A DNA stretch of 64,000 bases from Capsicum annuum (lineage: Eukaryota; Streptophyta; Magnoliopsida; Solanales; Solanaceae). The notes under the pieces were generated by a model. That model was given only the letters and a program-made list of their open reading frames with translations. It was not told the origin of the DNA and made no database searches. Below, in pieces: positions 58,061 through 64,000 of the stretch. Position 1 is the stretch's first letter, and each line of letters begins with the position of its first letter. Location: the NCBI RefSeq assembly GCF_002878395.1, contig NC_061115.1:52915013-52979012 (forward strand). The letters are read 5' to 3'. The translations under genes were made by a program, and so were the position numbers.

Positions 58061-60550
58061 TGTAATACCATGTACTTTTCCTAGCTTAGTTTCGCTCCTA
58101 GAATGTAAAGTGCTATCTTTGAAAATGAATAACTCTTGATACATGTAGAATTTTAAAACTCTACACCCACCAAAGTGTAGATAATTTTCTTATCTTTCCA
58201 ACGATACCAATTTGGCCTTAATACGATACTCGGTTGAGAAGTTATCATATTTTTAGTAAAAGAGTATGGCATTTCGACAAGCACTGGTTCACGGTGAAGG
58301 ACAAAATCGCAAATTTGCAATTTCCAGTAGAGCACCGTGATTACGTCGCATCATGCTGAAACTTGAATTCCCATTTGTCCTTTTCCAGTGGCGCGATGTG
58401 ATTACACTGTGTCGCGCCCAAAGCCAAAATTACACTCGTACTTTTTCCAGTGGCACAACGCGATAATGCTACATCGCACCACAACCCAAAATGGCAATGG
58501 TCACTTATCTAGAGAGCCACCGCAATAGCCCCGCATCGCAGTGGGGCCTAAAATTGAGATTTTAGATTCCAAACTTAAATTTGTAAAGGAAATCTAGTCT
58601 TTTCCTCATCCCCAATTTGTGAATAGCACTAAATTAATCCTATTCCAACCATTATATTCTCACTTTTCATTAACTTTCTCTCAAAGAAACCCTTGAACAT
58701 CAAAACTTAATTCCTAAGATATCAAAAATTCCACCATTTTTCTACAAGAAAAGTCAAAATTAAAGGTTGCCAATTCAAAATAATAAAGAATCCAACATCA
58801 AGAGCACAAATAGGAATGCAAAATCAGTTGTTCTCGTCAATTGGATCAGTTAAGGTATGTGGGTTTTTTAACAAGAAAAATCCCTTCATCCTTGTGCTAA
58901 AAATTACTTTAGAAGTTGATTTTGTACAAAATTACATAAGTTTCAAATTAGGGTTCATACCTAATATTGCTAATTGAAAGATTATGAGATTTGGAGTGAT
59001 TTAGATGATGAATTTGCATGTTTATTTTCATATTTTCATGCGTATGACATAAACTTCTAGATTTTTGGATGAATTAGCAATACTTATATTATCAAGCATG
59101 AACCTTATGATGTTTTGACATGAATTTGATACATAGTTGTTAATCCTTTGTTTGTATGTTGATATGTCATGATTGACAATACTTTAAGTATGCTATGATT
59201 AATTATTTTTAGATTTTGATAAAGATTTGATCTTTTGATCTCAGTTTAGGCATGAAGTCCACTTTATAGTTTCGGCTACAAAATAGATTAATAGATACTA
59301 AATTGGTTTTCATTATAAACCTTTATACTAGTTTTAAAAGTGGATTTCCAACAGAATTAGCATACAAATTAAAAGGAGTAGTATTTGAAATCAAGTGGGG
59401 AAAGTTATCAGTCCCCTAAACTATGAGCCAACATAGAATTTAGATTTATCAGATTATTACCATTTCTATATTGATGACTAATATAGATGTGATCGCTTAG
59501 ATTAGGTTATTCTAACTAGTAAGAGTATGCCACCTCTCGCCAACATGAGGTTTTCCCATCAGGGAACTAGATATTGGACACTAGGATATCTCACATAATG
59601 TATGTTGGTTAAAAGAAACTCCCCAACAGTAATGACCTGCAGTATAGTTTATAAAAGTACTTCCCTACAACATTTAGAAAAGTGTAAATAATAACAGAAA
59701 AGCTTTTAGAAAACTAAGTGTAAAGACTCACAAATTTATTCAGATATTGCTCTACATATGATATCAGCTATAACGTTTCAGATTTTAGATATAAAAGTGA
59801 GTCCTCATTACACTTAGAAAGTATGATTTAAAGACAGAATACTAGTGCAACTTTTAGAAACTAAATGTTATGACTCCCTAGATTTATACAACACATTTTG
59901 ATGTACTTGAATATGATTTACAGTTTTAAGATATTCCAGCTTATATGAGTCATTTATATTTATCTTGCATTTTTTAATAAATTTATAATAATATTGAGAT
60001 ATTGATTTACTTTTGCATTCACCCCCATATACTTAGTACAAACATGAAATCCTGATCGACATATACGTCTATGTGTTACATAGTCTCATGATGAAGGTTC
60101 AAGTGCTCAATTTCAGTAGAATGAGTGATTTGAAGTATCTCGGTCTACATCACAATAGTTAGTGAGTCCTCATAGTTCGGCGACATAGTCATTCAGTTTT
60201 TTTAGTTTATTAGTATGGATGATTCAGCATTTTTAGTCAGTTTGAGCTAGCTGGGGGTTTTTCCTAGTGAATCTCTAGCATTAGTAGTAGAGGCTTGTCG
60301 CATTGCTAGATTATGATTTAGATTTTGAGCATTGATTGATCATTCTCTTGAGTTTAGTATTTTATTTAGATATTATATCCAGACATTTTCAGCTTAGCTC
60401 ATACAGAATTTTGTATTTTAGTTTTATTATATATCTATACTTCCCTATTATGAGTTTCAGATTTACTAGATGGCTTACAAGGTTAGCTAAAGGCTACTCA
60501 TATTCTTGAACACCGTATGACATCTCGGGACCCATTTTTGGGGCATTATA
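58061..60550 (+). mobile_element. 3' LTR of element C
   Basis: TGTAATACCATG ... GGGGCATTATA, 2490 bp. The final CA has become TA. It holds the U3 array (58280-58550) and the 390 bp missing in the 5' LTR (59847-60236), including CACCCCCATATACTTAG and CGACATATACGTCTATGTG. Confidence 0.9.
58280..58550 (+). repeat. CpG-bearing U3 repeat array, 3' LTR C
   Basis: Five decayed units. The clearest is CCAGTGGCGCGATGTGATTA with CTGTGTCGCGCC (58386-58420); others at 58280, 58325, 58450 and 58515 show CG to TG or CA changes. Confidence 0.75.
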
Positions 60551-60555
60551 TAATA
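60551..60555 (+). repeat. target-site duplication, right copy (TAATA)
   Basis: TAATA directly after the end of element C. Confidence 0.7.
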
Positions 60556-61194
60556 GTTGAGCATGAATTATCCAATAGAGCTAGTGTGGTTTGATAAACC
60601 TCTAAGGCATGATTTAGAAAACTTAGTTTATTTTTGGGTAGAAGTTAGACTTGAAGAGATATCATGGGATATTAGAAGTGGAAATTGACCTATCTAAGCT
60701 TGAACTATGTAGCTTCATTAGTGATCTGGATGCTTATTCATGATGTTGATTTGGAAATAATGTCCACATTTAATAGTTACCATATTTTCATTGCTTGGAT
60801 AGCAATGGAAAGTCTTTTAAATTGACTCTATGGTTATGCTATTACTTAACTTATTTTCTAGTTTACTATGTGAACCTTGGATTATTTCATTACTCATATT
60901 ATGTTCAAACTTACTGACTAATCTTATGTTTGTGCCGAAGAATACATTTGTTCTAGTATTGTGAACATTCCTAATAAGAATGATTCTAGAAAGTAAAACC
61001 ATGGCTTGTAATTTACCATACTAATAACCATGTCAAGCCCAGTAATATATGTATTGTTCATACCATATGTATATGCATGCTCATGCGCTTACAATTATAA
61101 TGTATTAATAATGAATTGTGAGGTACCATGATATGTCCTTCTTTACTTCTCTTACACTGTATTGTTTGTGGGACTTGTAATAATTATTGATTTG

Positions 61195-61240
61195 GCAACA
61201 TATATATAAATATATATTTTTTTATATATATATATTATCG
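61195..61240. repeat. A/T simple repeat
   Basis: ATATATATAAATATATATTT and a following TTATATATATATATT run at the left edge of the minisatellite. Confidence 0.8.
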
Positions 61241-61244
61241 CCAT

Positions 61245-61660
61245 GATGAATTTTAATGATATGATGATGCCCGATAAATCCGAAGGATATATTGATGATA
61301 TGATTATACTCGGTACATCCAGAGGATATACTGATGATATGATTATACCCGGTACATCCATAGGATATACAGATGATATGATGATTCCTAGTACAATTCG
61401 GAGGATAAATTTATGATATTATTATTCCCTATAATTTTGGAGGATATATTTATTTTACGATAATGTTGGGTACATTCAGAGTATATAATGATGATATTAT
61501 GATGCTCAATATGTCTGAAGGATATATTGATGTTATGATGATTCCCCGTATATTCAGAGGATATATATATATATGATATTATGATGCCTAGTAAGTCTAA
61601 AGGATCTATTGATAATATGATGATGCCTCGTAAGTCCAGAGGATACATTGATGCTATGTC
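61245..61660 (+). repeat. about 45- to 48-bp minisatellite in LTR N
   Basis: Eight to nine imperfect units with core GATGATATGATTATACC, a CGGTACATCC-like middle and AGAGGATATACT end; starts near 61256, 61288, 61332, 61374, 61421, 61490, 61530, 61575 and 61612. The two central units (61288-61375) are almost identical. Confidence 0.85.
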
Positions 61661-63290
61661 TAGTAAACATATGTATATATATTTATGTGTGATTATTCAT
61701 TTATATGATTACATCTGTATGGGCCTTGAATATATGATGTTATTATTGGGATGCCGGTTATAATTCTTCAATAATAATAACTTTTAAGTGGTCTACTTGT
61801 CTCTAGTGTTGTATAGTGAGTAGAAGTGGTATATGCTAAATATTCATTAGGACAAGTTGGTAAATAGGATATTGGGTAGCATTCTAGGATTCACCTAGTG
61901 AGTAGATAGGATTGGATAAATAGATTAATTAAGGTATATTTCTTATTAAAGTGAGTTATGTGGTAACTAGTTTAGCACCAAATGACTATTTTACTTGATG
62001 ACTAGAAGTCTAGAGTACTAGTTAATTGATCTTGTTTAGTTGAAATCTGATAACTAGTAGTTATAGTTGTTATATAGACAATGATGATGATAGATTTGGC
62101 ATGAGTGATAAATATTTACATTGATGACATAGTATAATGCCGTTAGTTATTAAATTAGTATTTGTAGATTAATAGGGTTAGATAATAAGAGGTTTTATTT
62201 GATGGTTGAATAAGTTTTATAATGATGATTACTAACCACTATTTGGATAGATTGCGGCTAATGCGAATATGATGACTAGAAATGAGATTTGGTTAACCGT
62301 TGTATATTGTCTAGTAGTGAATCTTTTCTATATATGGACAATATCTATTTGCAAAATAATAGTTAGCTGCTAATCCATGAATAAGGATTATCTAATAAAA
62401 TTGTTAGGCAAATAATTGGAGGCCCCGTAATGACAATCAACTTAGTAGTTAATAGTATGTGTAGGTTATTCAATAATGTGTAGATAGTGTATAATGATGA
62501 GAGAGATATCAAAGTTGTTAGTTGATTATGGTTATGAGTACTGTTGTATAAGTTATTTCAGTTAGTGTTGTTAATGATGGTCATGAATCTTGACAAATGA
62601 CCGTGATGAAAAGTGTAAACCATGGACAATGAAGAAGTGGTTATATGTCTATATAATTCAATGATTTGATCCTTTAATGAACTCTACGGTGGTATGGAAC
62701 ACTGTGATGAATTATTTACTTTATGTTCTTTGGGTGTACTCCCTGGTGATATAGGACATCGTGGTGAGTTCTTTTTTTTTATGATCTAGTGGATTTATGT
62801 GTCTTGAACTTTGTAGTTATGCGGTTGTAATTGTATTAGTGTTGCTTTACACTTCCGGATCTATTAATCATTTTATATGAAGGTGTTGGTATGCATTGAT
62901 ATGAGATATCATATTATTGTTCTAGTTAATTAGTTTTTTTGTATAGTGATGTTCAAGATGATTCAGGTTCGAATCTATACCTAGACTTAAAGATATTATC
63001 TTGGTTTATATTATTTTTATTTTAGCTCAATCGGCTGATGATTCCGACTAGTGCCCATTGTTTTTGTAGTCGTCCTACACTTTAGTATAATTTTTGTGCA
63101 AACCTGAATACTAGTTGCTGCTGCGAAGTTGAGATTGTGCAGTGTTGATCTTTCGGAGATAGGGTGAGCACATGGTGTTTTGAGTCATCCATTTCCCTCC
63201 TATCCTTTTTCAAACTTTTGTATTCAAGACGGATATATAGACTATTTATACTCTTGGTTGTATTTCAAATAATGCTCAACTCACTCCCAT

Positions 63291-64000
63291 GATTGAGGGG
63301 TGAGGCGGTCATTGTCAATAACCCAACTAGAGTTAGGGTTAAATTCACAAGAAGCGAATTATAAATTTAAAGTCCTATGAGTGATCTTATTACTTAAATG
63401 TTACCCGGAATGATAATAAACAAGACGTAAAATAAAATGGGGGATTGGTTTGTAACTATTTTCGACTACCAATGCACGAATATGATACTTTTGATTTAAA
63501 ATTAAGATTAGAGAGGATCTTGGGATTATGTCTACCTAAAGGTAAAGCTTGTTGGTTGATGATAATTTAACATGAAATTTAGTTGCTAACAAAAGGATAT
63601 GCTAGGTTGAAAGTCATTGTAGTTAATCTTTCAATAAAACTACAATGATTTCACCCATTGGCTCTTTCGAGCACCTAACAAGTATGCAATTCGTAATCAC
63701 CCAAAACCTCAATCAACCATCCCTTTTTCGATGATGATGCTCTTGACATGATTTACACTCATAATACATTTATTTCTAAAATTGAAAAAGGTACTAAACC
63801 ACAGGATCAATTGTCCATAACTACCATGTCCCCCTATAACCCTCATTCAAGGATGTTATAGGTTACCTAAAGTTCACCTTCATCCCTTTTTCATGGATGA
63901 TGAAGGGTTTTTAGAGTTTGGGGTTTTCACCTATCAAATTCCAACTCATTGACTGAATCAATGGTGGAATGCATACTCAACAGTAATGGAGATCAAACTT
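63291..64000 (-). mobile_element. Athila-like LTR, open at window end
   Basis: Minus-strand LTR beginning (inner end) near 63300 with the block GTCAATAACCCAACTAGAG (63316), shared with 14092, 16045 and 36321. It then matches 19390-19840 (TCTTGGGATTATG at 63518; GTTTGGGGTTTTCACC at 63918). It continues past 64000. Confidence 0.65.

Larger units (their letters stand above)
50994..60550 (+). mobile_element. complete Tekay/Del-like gypsy element C
   Basis: 9557 bp with both LTRs, primer site, gag, protease, RT, RNase H, integrase, chromodomain, PPT, and 5-bp duplications. It is the only complete element here. It is dead: many stops, and all three integrase acids are changed. The two LTRs differ in length (2087 against 2490 bp) because the 5' LTR has an internal deletion. 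Smaller differences are scattered over both LTRs, so it is not recent. It is inserted within LTR N. Confidence 0.9.
60556..63290 (+). mobile_element. LTR N, right part (R/U5) and flank
   Basis: Continues the host repeat interrupted by element C. No ORF: frames at 61152-61763 are translations of the minisatellite. 61660-63290 has LTR-like text; ACATGGTGTTTTGAGTCATC (63170) is like LTR ends I recall from Solanaceae gypsy elements. The 3' end of the LTR is not defined. Confidence 0.5.

Noticed and set aside
61152..61763. Repetitive frames with Met-Tyr-Pro or Met-Met-Pro-Ser units
   Set aside because: Translations of the 48-bp minisatellite.
62960..63040. tRNA-like boxes: GGTTCGAATCT (62969) and TAGCTCAATCGGC (63024)
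   Set aside because: B-box lies before the A-box and no cloverleaf can be drawn; chance words in an LTR.
1..64000. Endogenous pararetrovirus or host gene hidden in the repeats
   Set aside because: All coding similarity found has Ty3/gypsy or LINE domain order; no movement-protein, coat-protein or host exon pattern was seen.

Overview
This looks like plant heterochromatin. I infer Solanaceae, and a large repeat-rich genome such as pepper, from the retrotransposon types and LTR wording. I see no host gene, rRNA, tRNA or CRISPR. Nearly all 64 kb is explained by decayed, nested and truncated LTR retrotransposons plus one LINE fragment. Ty3/gypsy chromoviruses (Tekay/Del-like: Met-type primer sites, CCHC gag, C-terminal chromodomain) and Athila-like elements (primer site like tRNA-Asp, separate pol wording) dominate. 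All names are from memory of family motifs; no search was run.

Layout. 1-2834: minus-strand gypsy remnant (gag end plus a 2.5 kb LTR holding a 31-bp minisatellite). 3141-10468: plus-strand gypsy element with truncated 5' LTR, gag, protease, RT, RNase H, integrase, chromodomain and 1555-bp 3' LTR. 10790-15551: minus-strand Athila-like deletion derivative (gag and protease kept, pol lost). 15552-20548: shuffled minus-strand LTR pieces around one LTR that has a polypurine tract on one side and a primer site on the other. 20549-23598: interior of a large non-autonomous element with a plant-transposon-protein-like ORF. 23599-25170: fairly young minus-strand gypsy integrase/chromodomain end. 25175-31303: plus-strand Athila-like pol, split inside its integrase by a solo LTR (28317-30486) with perfect 5-bp target duplications. 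31305-34620: truncated LTR and unassigned flank. 34620-37650: small minus-strand Athila-like derivative. 37651-39890: LTR, leader and chromodomain scraps. 40480-44883: minus-strand gypsy remnant related to the first one. 44884-48361: minus-strand LTRs with a minisatellite. 48362-49548: LINE ORF2 C-terminal fragment between two head-to-head LTRs. 49549-63290: an LTR-like host repeat split by a complete 9.56-kb gypsy element (50994-60550, duplications TAATA). 63291-64000: another Athila-like LTR, running off the window.

None of the elements can be autonomous. Every polyprotein has stops or frameshifts, and several catalytic residues are changed. The complete element has lost all three integrase catalytic acids. 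The value of the window is its insertion history: nesting order, solo-LTR formation, LTR deletions, truncations and chimeric junctions can be read directly. I did not find a convincing new biological system. The most interesting leads are the TAATA flank shared by three related LTRs, the LTR flanked by both PPT and PBS, the CpG-bearing repeat array in the U3 of one LTR family, and the palindromic LTR ends.
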